A stretch of 25,699 bases of DNA from an uncultured Collinsella sp. (lineage in GTDB: Bacteria; Actinomycetota; Coriobacteriia; Coriobacteriales; Coriobacteriaceae): positions 1 through 25,699 of the forward strand of contig UQTD01000024.1 of assembly GCA_900543845.1 (NCBI GenBank), written 5' to 3'. Position numbers and translations under genes: made by a program. Of this stretch, positions 8,705 to 16,381 are shown piece after piece (the stretch's first letter is position 1; every line of letters starts with the position of its first letter). Under the pieces are notes generated by a model that was not told where the DNA came from, searched no databases, and was given only the letters and a program-made list of their open reading frames with translations.

Positions 8705-8748
8705 ACTCATTGGGGACGCACTTACATGAGTGGCAGTTGGGGACACTC
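8705..8748. repeat. Second TGGGGAC-containing repeat fragment
   Basis: ACTCAT (8705) and ATGAGT (8726) form inverted ends around TGGGGACGCACTTAC, followed by GGCAGTTGGGGACACTCC. The tail ATGAGTGGCAGTTGGGGA resembles ATGAGTGCCACTGGGGA at 23999-24015. It looks like a diverged relative of the GACTAGTC family. Confidence 0.45.
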
Positions 8749-8775
8749 CATGCCGAATGCGGGGTCTGCCGCTCG

Positions 8776-10287
8776 CTATGCCACGGTCACGGCGACCTGG
8801 GCGTAGCGGCTGCAGGGGCGCTCGGTGCGCGTCTGCACGGTAAGGGTGAGCACGAAGCGGTCGCCGGGCTGCGCGTCGGCGGGCACGACAAAAGCGGTGC
8901 TCACCGTGCATTCCTGCCACAGCGAAAGATCCTGCGTGCCTGCATAGCTCGACGGGTCCACGGCGACATCCCAATGCGCATCGAAGCCCTTGCCGTCGGG
9001 GTCGACGATGGCCGCTGCAAGGACGACACGCTCACCGGCTGCGGCGCCGCGGTCGGCCGTGACCTCGGCAACATGTGCCGGATGCGAACACGCTGCCGGA
9101 TCATGGGCGCACCATTGCGCGCGGGCGGCAAAGTCTTCCTGATAGGCGCGCAGGTAGGGATTGGGGTTGCCGTCTATGGGCGTGCCGATAGCGGCAAACC
9201 CGGCGGGCGCGTCCGTATCGGGATGCCCGTCAAGAAACATGCGGCCGAGCAGCGTGTCGAAGTTGCGGTCATCGATACCGCGCAGGCCAAACGGCAGTAG
9301 TGGAATGTAGGTCATGCTGTCGCCTTCGGCCATAAAGTCGCCGCGCTCAAACTGCATCGCGGGCATGCCCTCTAGGCCCCAATCCAGATGGGCATGCTTG
9401 CCAAACTGGAATCGCTCGGGTTCGTTTTCGTAAGCCCTGCCATCGCCATAGAGCATGTAGCGCGCCATAAGGGGGCCATTGCCCTGCGTGAGGTTTTGCT
9501 CGGGCCAGGGAGCCTGAAACAGCGGCAGCGAATCGGGCTGCGCCATCTTGGCGTCGACATAGCCGCCATACATATAGGGCACGCACCAAAAGATGAGCTC
9601 GGGAAAGAGCTCGCGTCCATGGTCGAGCCACGAATTGTCCTGCCCCACGCCATCGGCAACGCCCATCACGCGCACCTTCTGATAGACACGCTGCTGCACG
9701 GAAGGCCACTCGGGCGTATCACGATAGCGCTCGGAAATGCTCATGAGGGCGCGAACGATCGTATTTATGCCGCCCCAGCTGAGCAGCCAAAGCGTGCGCG
9801 GGTCGTCGTCCATGATGGCGTCGGCGATGACCCGCGAACCTGGTGTTTCCTCGCGCACATCGCCCTCAAAAGCAACATTTCCCACAAACGTACGCTCGAT
9901 CATCTGAGCCGGCGTAGGAAACGGCGGCTCGTCGGCGGCGACAGCATTGGCCTGCAGCTGCGGCCAAGCTTGGGCATATTCATTACTCCAGAGACTTTCG
10001 ATCCAATGCTCGGGAAACGGACGATACTCACGAAGCTCCCCGGCCAGCGGATCGGGCTCATGAGGCACAACAGCCCACTCGTAAGAGCGACGTCCCTTAG
10101 TCCGCCAATGCGAATTCACCTCGCCGAGCGTATGGACGCCATCGCCAAGAAAGTGATACTGCGAAGCCGTATACACCACAGCCTGAACATCAAGCACATT
10201 AAGATACAGAGCCAAATGAACGAGTGAGTTCATATCGTCGACTTCCATATCAGTAGTAACAATCACCCGAGTTAACTCTTGGGACAT
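8776..10287 (-). CDS. Sde182-type nucleoside-hydrolase-like protein (DUF1593 family)
   Basis: A 503-residue protein. The N-terminal domain opens with RVIVTTDMEVDDMNSLVH, the Asp-rich signature of the nucleoside-hydrolase fold as found in Sde182/DUF1593 proteins (first described as cellulose-binding proteins). A conserved LWLLSWGGINTIVRAL stretch is near residue 180. The C-terminal 100 residues or so form an Ig-like beta domain that usually accompanies this family. There is no signal peptide although many relatives are exported, so it is predicted to be cytosolic. I chose the ATG at 10287, with GGAG upstream, over a TTG at 10311. It follows an esterase gene on the same strand. By family it may cleave an N- or O-glycosidic bond of a sugar, but the substrate is unknown. 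Confidence 0.75.
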   Translation of the reverse strand: MSQELTRVIVTTDMEVDDMNSLVHLALYLNVLDVQAVVYTASQYHFLGDGVHTLGEVNSHWRTKGRRSYEWAVVPHEPDPLAGELREYRPFPEHWIESLWSNEYAQAWPQLQANAVAADEPPFPTPAQMIERTFVGNVAFEGDVREETPGSRVIADAIMDDDPRTLWLLSWGGINTIVRALMSISERYRDTPEWPSVQQRVYQKVRVMGVADGVGQDNSWLDHGRELFPELIFWCVPYMYGGYVDAKMAQPDSLPLFQAPWPEQNLTQGNGPLMARYMLYGDGRAYENEPERFQFGKHAHLDWGLEGMPAMQFERGDFMAEGDSMTYIPLLPFGLRGIDDRNFDTLLGRMFLDGHPDTDAPAGFAAIGTPIDGNPNPYLRAYQEDFAARAQWCAHDPAACSHPAHVAEVTADRGAAAGERVVLAAAIVDPDGKGFDAHWDVAVDPSSYAGTQDLSLWQECTVSTAFVVPADAQPGDRFVLTLTVQTRTERPCSRYAQVAVTVA

Positions 10288-10415
10288 AGGAGCAGCTCCA
10301 ATCAAAATCAATTCAGCCAGTTACGCGCAAGGCAAGACGGGACCCACGCCCCCATCGCCATCGACCCGGCGTGCTGCCGGAAGCGGCCGGCCAGGGTTTC
10401 AGCAATGGAAACATA

Positions 10416-10538
10416 GCGGGCACTGGGGTTTACCTCTGCAAACATTCCGCAGGGGGCATGGTCCGGCGCAGCGCGAAGCGCAAAGCGCCAGCCCATGCAT
10501 GCCCGAGGACGTTTGCAGAGGTAAACCCCAGTGCCCGC
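10416..10538. repeat. 123-bp element with 28-bp perfect inverted ends
   Basis: Bases 10416-10443 and 10511-10538 are exact reverse complements (28 of 28; each arm contains GGGGTTTACCTCTGCAAAC or its complement). The 67-bp centre has nested short dyads: GCATGG at 10456 with CCATGC at 10493, and GGCGC at 10465 with GCGCC at 10485. The whole can extrude as a long cruciform or RNA hairpin. It begins 12 bp beyond the esterase stop. No target-site duplication is visible at the edges. Confidence 0.85.
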
Positions 10539-10549
10539 GAAGGGACGGA

Positions 10550-11887
10550 TTACCTATCGACCCTGGCCGACCACTCCCAGCAGCCCACCGGCTCGCCGTC
10601 GATAAGTACGTTGCCCCCGTCGAAGTCTTGATAACACAGGTCGTTGAATTGGTGGATCCACACGCCGTGGTTGAACGTCTTCTTAGGCGAGCCGTCGGCC
10701 TCGCGATACACGCCGGTCAGGTCCTCGACATGGCTAAAGTAGGTGAGGTGCACGTTGGCTCCGGCGTCACGCAGGCGCGCCGTGAGCGGCAGCACGGTCT
10801 GTTGCGGAGACACGAGCTCGTCGCCCTTGGAGTGCGTAAACCACAGCGGCGTCTTGGCGAGCGCAGCTACGTCCTCGTCGGTGGCGTTGTACCAGGGGGC
10901 ACAGCAGGGAAGGCCTGCCGCGAAGAAATCGGGGTAGTCGGCGCACAGGCGCAGGGTCATAAAGCCGCCGTTGGAAAGGCCGGCGACCACGATGCGGTCG
11001 GTGTCGATTCGGTCGGCGTGCTCGGCGACAAACTCGTCGATGAGTGCCTTGAGCACGGGGGAGTAGATGCTCTGGTTGGAGTGACCGAGCTGTTCGGCGC
11101 CGTTATCCATCCAAAACGTGGGCGACTGCGGCACGAGCACCCAGGCAAAGCCGCCAAAGTAGCGCTGGATCTGGCGCTGCGAGAGGGCAGTCACGCGGTT
11201 GCCGATATAGGCGCGCGCGGGGCCCTCGCCCTGCGTGGAGCCCTTGCCTTCGCCGGCGCCGTGCAGGTACACCACGAGCGGGGCCTTTTGGGGCACGACC
11301 GTGTCCTCAGGCGCAAAGGGATTGAAGCAGGCCGAGTCCTCTGCCTTAAAGCTGGGCTCAAAGAAGCCGTACTCGAGCGCGATGCCATCAACGGCGGTCT
11401 TTTGTACGGCATTGCTCCAGCCCTTGAGCGCGGGGCAGATGTCGCCGCGACAGGTATCGAAGACCAGGCCGCAGGTGGGGTCGTCGCCGTCGTTGCCGGG
11501 AAGAGCTGCGAGCTGCGTGATGCGCAGCTGGTCATCGAGCATGCGCGAGCCCAGGACGCTGCCTTCGATCTTTTTGGTCAGGCGCTGCTCGGCAACCTCG
11601 AGTGCCACATGGGTGCCCACGGCGAGCTTGCGGCCGTTCTCGTCACACGGATACGCGGCGAGAACGTCGATGTAACCCACGGAGGGCGCGGCATGGTCGG
11701 CGCCGTGCTCCTTGCGCATCAGGACCTCGCCCGTGCGCTCGTGACGCTCTACATATATATGGAAAGCGTTCGCATCGACATCGTTGGCGCGCACGGTGCA
11801 GGGTAGGTCGAGAACGACTTTGCTGATCCAGGGGCCAAAGTCGCCCAAGGTGGTGACGGTTGCGTAGGTACACGATCTGAGTTCCAT
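10550..11887 (-). CDS. Alpha/beta-hydrolase esterase, probably acting on a glycoside
   Basis: A 445-residue serine hydrolase. The N-terminal half (about residues 1-195) is a beta-rich accessory domain. The catalytic domain starts with the oxyanion-hole region LVVYLHGAGEGKG, then the nucleophile elbow GLSNGG, an acidic residue in SKGDELVSP, and a C-terminal His in FNHGVWIHQF. This is the order of an alpha/beta hydrolase, close to prolyl-oligopeptidase-like or PHB-depolymerase-like esterases. No signal peptide is present, so it should act in the cytosol. The ATG at 11887 is preceded by AAGGAGG. A 16-bp palindrome 49 bp upstream (11936-11951) could control it. Removal of acyl groups from imported plant glycosides is an inference from its neighbours. 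Confidence 0.75.
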   Translation of the reverse strand: MELRSCTYATVTTLGDFGPWISKVVLDLPCTVRANDVDANAFHIYVERHERTGEVLMRKEHGADHAAPSVGYIDVLAAYPCDENGRKLAVGTHVALEVAEQRLTKKIEGSVLGSRMLDDQLRITQLAALPGNDGDDPTCGLVFDTCRGDICPALKGWSNAVQKTAVDGIALEYGFFEPSFKAEDSACFNPFAPEDTVVPQKAPLVVYLHGAGEGKGSTQGEGPARAYIGNRVTALSQRQIQRYFGGFAWVLVPQSPTFWMDNGAEQLGHSNQSIYSPVLKALIDEFVAEHADRIDTDRIVVAGLSNGGFMTLRLCADYPDFFAAGLPCCAPWYNATDEDVAALAKTPLWFTHSKGDELVSPQQTVLPLTARLRDAGANVHLTYFSHVEDLTGVYREADGSPKKTFNHGVWIHQFNDLCYQDFDGGNVLIDGEPVGCWEWSARVDR

Positions 11888-11935
11888 GAGCTGCCTCCTT
11901 TGCGCCGCGAGCGGTTGGCATTTGCGGCAATACAA

Positions 11936-11951
11936 ACTAAACATGTTTAGT
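11936..11951. promoter_or_regulatory. 16-bp perfect palindrome, candidate operator
   Basis: ACTAAACATGTTTAGT is self-complementary and lies 49 bp upstream of the esterase start. Its half-site recurs in the same gap at 12018 and, in part, at 12255. Confidence 0.65.
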
Positions 11952-12017
11952 GTAAAACAGAATTAGAGAATAAGCAGATGAACTCGGTAAACGGTCACAT
12001 CAAACACTCAATGAACT

Positions 12018-12035
12018 ACTAAACACTCGTTTACT
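12018..12035. promoter_or_regulatory. Related operator-like dyad
   Basis: ACTAAAC and GTTTACT are separated by 4 bp (ACTC). The half-sites match those of 11936-11951, but the spacer is 4 bp instead of 2. Confidence 0.45.
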
Positions 12036-12253
12036 ACTATCTAGCAGGGCTTTTGTTGATGAGTCAACAAGGAATTTGGGTGACAGATTATATAAAATCC
12101 CACGTAGACGGCCATTTATAAATAAACGGCACTATATGTAATGCTTTGGCATTCAATTACGTTCACCCCCGATTTCCTACCGTTCACCGGACTGCAAACG
12201 GCAAAACTGCCACAAATTCAACGCTGCGTGTAAACTAAGCGCTGTAAACGTTC

Positions 12254-12272
12254 AGTAAACAGATTGTTTACG
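12254..12272. promoter_or_regulatory. Operator-like dyad near the PTS gene
   Basis: AGTAAAC and GTTTACG are separated by 5 bp (AGATT), with another TGTAAACG just upstream at 12243. The site is about 105 bp before the EIIBC start. Confidence 0.45.
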
Positions 12273-12377
12273 ACAGCGTATCCAAGGGTTCGGTAACCGT
12301 AAGGGGTTATAGTCACCGGGCCAAAGGCGTGCCTGCGCCCAAGCGATTAGGCACACGATGATATGGGGAGGGGTCCC

Positions 12378-13805
12378 ATGGCAGTAGATAACAAGCAGAT
12401 TGCCACCGATGTCCTCGAGCTCGTGGGCGGTGCGGAGAATGTTACCGTCGCCACCAACTGCATGACGCGCCTGCGTCTGACGCTCAAGGATAACAGCAAG
12501 GCCGACGTGGAGAAGATCAAGAAGGTCAAGGGTGTTCTGGGTTGCCAGTTCGCCGGCAGCCAGCTCCAGGTCATCATCGGCCAGAACGTGCCCAAGGTGC
12601 TCGCCGAATTCGTCGCCATGTCCGGCGTCAAGCAGGGTGCCGCGGTCGACGAGAACCTCGACGCTCCTAAGGAGAAGTTCGAGCTCAAGAACCTGCCCAA
12701 TATCATCCTCGACTATCTGTCGGGCTCCATGACCCAGCTGATTCCGCTGCTCATGGCCGGCGGTCTGTTCCGCACCATTGCCGCGGTCCTCGGTCCCACC
12801 ATGCTCGGCGTTATCTCCGATACCGATCCGACCTATACGTTCCTCTACACCACCCTGTACGAGGCCACGTTTACCTTTATCCCCATCTACCTGGGATATG
12901 CCGCCGCTAAGAAACTCGGCGCCACCCCGGTGCTCGGCATGCTCCTTGGCGGCGCCCTCATGGCCCCGTCTGTCGTGAGTGTCGCGACTCAGGAGGGTGG
13001 CGGAATCATTTCCGTCTACGGCATCCAGATCGCTGCTGCCAACTACCAGCAGTCCGTCCTGCCGATCATCCTTTCGGTGCCGGTTCTCTACTTCATCGAG
13101 AAGTTCTTTAAGAAGGTCATGCCCGACGTGCTGTCCACGGTCTTCACGCCGTTCTGCACCATGATTGTCACGATCCCCATCGCCTTCATCGTCCTTGCGC
13201 CGATCGGTAACGAGCTCGGCAACGTCATCGCCAATGCCCTCTTTGGTCTTGCCGACCTTGGCGGTATCGGTATCCTGATCGTTATGGCCATCCTCGGCGC
13301 CTTCTGGCAGCTCTTCGTGGTCTGCGGCATGCACATGCCCGTCATCCTGCTCGCTCAGGTTCAGATCATCGCCGCCGGCTACGACCCCTTCGTCTTCGTT
13401 TCCACCAACTGCGCTATGGCCGCCGTCTGGGGCTGCGCCTTCGGTGCCTTCCTCAAGATGAAGAACCCCGACGAGAAGGGTCTTGCCCTGGGTTACGTCA
13501 TCTCCGCCATCGCCGGCGGCGTCACCGAGCCTGCGCTCTTCGGTATCCTCATGCGCTTCCGTCGCACCATGCTCGGTATGTTCATCGTCGGTGCCATCGG
13601 CGCTGTGTTCTCCGGCCTCATGGGTGTTACCTACTACCTGGCCGGCGGTGCCTCCAACTTCCTGGTCTTCACTAACTACCTGCAGGGTGGCCAGATGAAC
13701 ACCGTCTGGGCTATCGTCGGTATGGCAATCTCCTTTGTCATCGCAGCCGCCGTCGTCTTTGCCACTGGCTTCTCCAAGGAGGAGCTCGCCGAGATGGAGG
13801 CCTAA
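12378..13805 (+). CDS. PTS permease EIIBC, glucoside/sucrose/trehalose class
   Basis: A membrane sugar transporter of 475 residues that couples uptake to phosphorylation. The EIIB domain (about residues 1-90) has the phospho-cysteine in ATNCMTRLRLTLKD (C28) and the QVIIGQNV motif. The EIIC domain (about 105-470) has roughly ten hydrophobic segments and the conserved GGVTEPALFGI signature. No EIIA domain is fused. A stand-alone EIIA(Glc)-type protein is encoded at 24142 and is the obvious candidate donor. The ATG at 12378 follows GGGGAGGGG. The next gene starts after a terminator, so this is a single-gene unit. The sugar is not decided by sequence; with a GH1 phospho-glucosidase in the window a beta-glucoside is likely. 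Confidence 0.88.
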   Translation: MAVDNKQIATDVLELVGGAENVTVATNCMTRLRLTLKDNSKADVEKIKKVKGVLGCQFAGSQLQVIIGQNVPKVLAEFVAMSGVKQGAAVDENLDAPKEKFELKNLPNIILDYLSGSMTQLIPLLMAGGLFRTIAAVLGPTMLGVISDTDPTYTFLYTTLYEATFTFIPIYLGYAAAKKLGATPVLGMLLGGALMAPSVVSVATQEGGGIISVYGIQIAAANYQQSVLPIILSVPVLYFIEKFFKKVMPDVLSTVFTPFCTMIVTIPIAFIVLAPIGNELGNVIANALFGLADLGGIGILIVMAILGAFWQLFVVCGMHMPVILLAQVQIIAAGYDPFVFVSTNCAMAAVWGCAFGAFLKMKNPDEKGLALGYVISAIAGGVTEPALFGILMRFRRTMLGMFIVGAIGAVFSGLMGVTYYLAGGASNFLVFTNYLQGGQMNTVWAIVGMAISFVIAAAVVFATGFSKEELAEMEA

Positions 13806-13846
13806 GGCCAAACCATTCGGTCACATACGACCTTACCTACACGACA

Positions 13847-13883
13847 GGGCCCCGTCAGGCGCAAGCCCGGCGGGGCCTTTCCT
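13847..13883 (+). terminator. Terminator after the PTS gene
   Basis: GGCCCCG pairs with CGGGGCC, and the stem continues with a short mismatch to GGC-GCAA-GCC, a GNRA tetraloop. It is followed by TTTCC, so the T-tract is weak. Confidence 0.65.
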
Positions 13884-13944
13884 GCAAGGTAGACTGATTG
13901 GGACGGGAGATGCCCGCCCGCAAGGGCTTGCTAAGCGCCAGGGG

Positions 13945-13969
13945 CTTTCGCGCGGGGTTACCGCGAAAG
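13945..13969 (+). other. Leader hairpin upstream of the DUF4038 gene
   Basis: CTTTCGCG pairs with CGCGAAAG around a 9-nt loop, about 45 bp before the start. No T-run follows, so its role is open. Confidence 0.3.
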
Positions 13970-14014
13970 AATCTGCCGGTTCGCAACTCCTTTATCAAAC
14001 GAAAGGACATGCAG

Positions 14015-15328
14015 ATGAGTTTGGGAAAGCTGATCGTTAACGGTCGTCAGGACGGCTTTTTGTGCGAGGGCAAGCCGTTCTTTTGGTTTGCCGATACGTG
14101 CTGGAGCGCGTTTACGAGCATTACCGAGGCCGATTGGGACTACTATCTGACCCGTCGCGCCGAGCAGGGCATGAACGTGCTGCAGATTAATACGCTGCCG
14201 CAGTGGGATCGCTGCTGCCCCGATCTGGGCATTTGGCCCTACGCCAGCGAGGATGGCGTGCACTTTGATTGGTCCCGCCCCAACCAGGCGTACTGGGACC
14301 GCGCTGCTGCCATGTGCCGCGCTGCCGTCGAGCACGGCATTCGTCCGGCGCTCGTACTTATGTGGTGCAACTACGTGCCTGGTACCTGGGGCGCCAAGAT
14401 TGCCGAGCATTGCGGTGCCGAGGTTATGCCGCGCGAGGAGGTCCGTGCCCACGTTGCCCGCGTCGTCGAGAACCTGGGCGAGTTCGACCCCGTCTACGTG
14501 GTGACGGGCGATACCGACTTTACCAGCGACGAGGCAATCGCCTATTACGAGGATGCCCTCGACGAGGTCATCAAGCGCGCGCCCGAGGCGTTGCGCACCA
14601 TGCATATCAACCGCGGCAACCGCACCATTCCGTCACAGTACCTGGAGCGCCTGGACTTTTACATGTTCCAGCCCGGTCACAACTACGAGGGCCAGCCCGA
14701 GGCCTGGCGCCTGCCGCAGGACTTTATCGCCAACTATCCCAAAAAGCCGATGGTCAACTCCGAGCCCTGTTACGAGCAGATGGGTGCGTCGCGCAACGTG
14801 TACTGGCGCTTCACCGCACAGGACTGCCGCGCGAGCGTGTGGTCGTCGATTCTTGCCGGTGCGAGCGCCGGCGTGACCTATGGCGCGCACGGTGTTTGGA
14901 ACTGGCAGACCAGCAAGAGCCAGGGCTCGGTGCTGGGCGAGGGCTTCGACATGCCGTTCCGCTGGCAGGAGTGCCTGCAATTTGCGGGCGTTTGGGACTT
15001 TGGCGCGATCGAGCACGTGCTTGCCGGTCTGGGTGCTACGGCTGGCGACGACGCACTTGCCGTGGTCCCCGCGCAGGAGCTTCTCGATGATTCACGCGAG
15101 GCCATTCGCGTGGCGCGCGTTGGTGATCGCGTCGTCACGTACCTGCCGCGCACCACGGCGCTCAAGTTTAAGCTCGACGGCGCGCGCGGCTGGACGGCGA
15201 CGGTCCTCGACATGGAGGACAAGCGCATCGCCAAGCTGCCCGTTCGCGACAACGGTGACGGCACCGTGCGCGTGGCTCAGCATCCCTTTGAGCACGACGC
15301 GCTGCTCGTGGTCTCGCCGGCGCGTTAA
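14015..15328 (+). CDS. DUF4038-family glycoside hydrolase (apiosidase-like, GH140-type fold)
   Basis: A cytosolic hydrolase of 437 residues. It opens with GKPFFWFADTCWSAF, the DUF4038 signature of a (beta/alpha)8 barrel. Candidate catalytic acids are the Asp in VVTGDTDF and the Glu in VNSEPCYEQMG, placed as in the Asp/Glu pair of GH140 apiosidases. A small C-terminal beta domain (about residues 345-437) fits the accessory domain common in this family. There is no signal peptide. I chose the ATG at 14015, seven bases after GAAAGGA; the ATG at 14009 is too close to that site. Terminators before and after make it a one-gene unit. Action on apiose is a family-based guess; other terminal sugars are possible. 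Confidence 0.75.
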   Translation: MSLGKLIVNGRQDGFLCEGKPFFWFADTCWSAFTSITEADWDYYLTRRAEQGMNVLQINTLPQWDRCCPDLGIWPYASEDGVHFDWSRPNQAYWDRAAAMCRAAVEHGIRPALVLMWCNYVPGTWGAKIAEHCGAEVMPREEVRAHVARVVENLGEFDPVYVVTGDTDFTSDEAIAYYEDALDEVIKRAPEALRTMHINRGNRTIPSQYLERLDFYMFQPGHNYEGQPEAWRLPQDFIANYPKKPMVNSEPCYEQMGASRNVYWRFTAQDCRASVWSSILAGASAGVTYGAHGVWNWQTSKSQGSVLGEGFDMPFRWQECLQFAGVWDFGAIEHVLAGLGATAGDDALAVVPAQELLDDSREAIRVARVGDRVVTYLPRTTALKFKLDGARGWTATVLDMEDKRIAKLPVRDNGDGTVRVAQHPFEHDALLVVSPAR

Positions 15329-15350
15329 GGAAAACGGAATAACGCAAGAG

Positions 15351-15381
15351 AAAAGGCCCGGGTGGTAGCCCGGACCTTTTT
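15351..15381 (+). terminator. Terminator after the DUF4038 gene
   Basis: AAAAGG-C-CCGGG pairs with CCCGG-A-CCTTTT with one internal C/A mismatch and a 6-nt loop, ending in five T's. Confidence 0.8.
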
Positions 15382-15431
15382 GTATCGACACAGCCGTTGC
15401 GGTTGGTAATGGCGATTGCATACCGCCGCTC

Positions 15432-16073
15432 TTAACGGTAGCCCTCCCAGAGGGGAAGGGGAAAGAGGATGTCCTCGAACTTAGACCACTCGGCGGGATA
15501 GTCGATCTCGTCGGGTCGCGCCACCCAACGGCCTTCCAATCCGTACATCGCCGCCAGCGCGCACGAGATGGCTTCGGTGGCGTCGATTCCCTCGGGAACG
15601 CTCCAGTTAACATCGGGCTCGGGCTCGATAGCTCCGCGCGAGCGGTCGTTGAAATACTCGTGCAGGGGGCTCTCCGTGCTCATGGCCTCGGTATTGAGCA
15701 TCTGGAAGAGCATGACGAGCTCGGGCTGACTGTTGTTCTCCGCCACGAGCAGACGGCAGTATTCGGGAATCTTGGGGCTCTGGCCCTCAAATGCCCCGCC
15801 AGGATGAAAGAGGGAGAGATAGTCGTCTAAGGCTGAGCTGCGATCGTAATAGCGATGGATCACCTCGACCAAAAGCCCGTGCTTGCTGCCCACGTAGTGC
15901 AGCACGCCCGCCTGGGTGATGCCCACCTCGTCGGCTACCGCCTGGAGCGACATGCCGTTAAAGCCGCGCGCGTTGATAAGCCGCACGGCCGCCGAAACAA
16001 TCTGGTCAAGGCGTTCCTGCGCCGCAGCGCTGCGTTTCTTTGCCGCGGGTGTGGGAGTTTTCTGAGTGTCCAT
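15432..16073 (-). CDS. TetR-family transcriptional regulator
   Basis: A 213-residue repressor-like protein. The N-terminal HTH lies at about residues 22-68 (IVSAAVRLINARGFNGMSLQ, then VGITQAGVLHYVGSKHGLL), a classic TetR signature. The C-terminal ligand domain is variable, as usual. It is divergent from the MFS transporter gene, and the gap holds two palindromes of TetR-operator style (16195-16212 and 16234-16257). This layout predicts autoregulation and control of the transporter-glycosidase-kinase operon. The ligand is probably a sugar or glycoside, by inference. The Shine-Dalgarno sequence is poor (ATTTAT directly before ATG), hinting at weak or leaderless translation. Confidence 0.88.
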   Translation of the reverse strand: MDTQKTPTPAAKKRSAAAQERLDQIVSAAVRLINARGFNGMSLQAVADEVGITQAGVLHYVGSKHGLLVEVIHRYYDRSSALDDYLSLFHPGGAFEGQSPKIPEYCRLLVAENNSQPELVMLFQMLNTEAMSTESPLHEYFNDRSRGAIEPEPDVNWSVPEGIDATEAISCALAAMYGLEGRWVARPDEIDYPAEWSKFEDILFPLPLWEGYR

Positions 16074-16194
16074 ATAAATCGCGCTGCCTTATTTAGGGCG
16101 GCTCGAGTATTGCCGCCAAATGCCTTTTGTATACCCCCCATAGCTTACCTCAGCCGTTCAGTGGCTCAAAACAACCGTTTACCGCTCTTATAGG

Positions 16195-16212
16195 TTACTA
16201 AGTACTTAGTAA
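16195..16212. promoter_or_regulatory. TetR operator candidate 1
   Basis: TTACTAAGTACTTAGTAA is an 18-bp perfect palindrome overlapping the proposed plus-strand -35. Confidence 0.75.
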
Positions 16213-16233
16213 GCGTACTATACAGGTCGTGGA

Positions 16234-16257
16234 GTTACTTACTAGTTAGTAAGTAAC
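16234..16257. promoter_or_regulatory. TetR operator candidate 2
   Basis: The arms GTTACTTACTA and TAGTAAGTAAC are perfect 11-bp inverted repeats around a 2-bp centre (GT). The centre is 42 bp from that of candidate 1, about four helical turns, so two dimers would sit on the same face of the DNA. Confidence 0.78.
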
Positions 16258-16381
16258 AACCCAACAGGCGCTCGCGAGCAGCTGTACCCCATTCCACGGC
16301 CGCCGCATCCAGCGGGTTTGACCCCTTGACCCTTGGTGCACGAGCGCCCTCGCGCATTCCATCACAGAGAGGATCTATCCC

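Larger units (their letters stand above)
11888..12377. promoter_or_regulatory. AT-rich divergent control region between the esterase and PTS genes
   Basis: A 490-bp gene-free stretch that is clearly more AT-rich than the surroundings. It carries three dyads built on GTAAAC/CTAAAC and GTTTAC/GTTTAG (11936, 12018, 12255), further single copies of GTAAAC (for example 12229, 12244), a TTGTTGA-TGAG-TCAACAA dyad at 12053-12070 and a direct repeat of CGTTCACC. TATAGT at 12308 is a possible -10 for the PTS gene, but no -35 fits well. I see no small gene. Confidence 0.6.
16074..16381. promoter_or_regulatory. Divergent tetR / MFS promoter region
   Basis: A gene-free 308-bp gap. A possible plus-strand promoter is TTACTA (16195) with TATACA (16219), spacer 18 bp. 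On the minus strand TATAGT (complement of 16217-16222) could be the tetR -10. Two palindromes overlap these boxes. An AGAGAGGA Shine-Dalgarno precedes the MFS start. Confidence 0.55.

Noticed and set aside
10308..10631. Two short open frames sharing the peptide FAEVNPSAR on opposite strands
   Set aside because: The shared peptide is only the translation of the 28-bp inverted repeat read from both arms; neither frame has a ribosome binding site or family match.
12252..13811. A 519-codon open frame on the minus strand opposite the PTS gene
   Set aside because: It covers an unmistakable EIIBC gene and gives an Asp/Gly/His/Glu-rich translation without domains, so it is a shadow frame.
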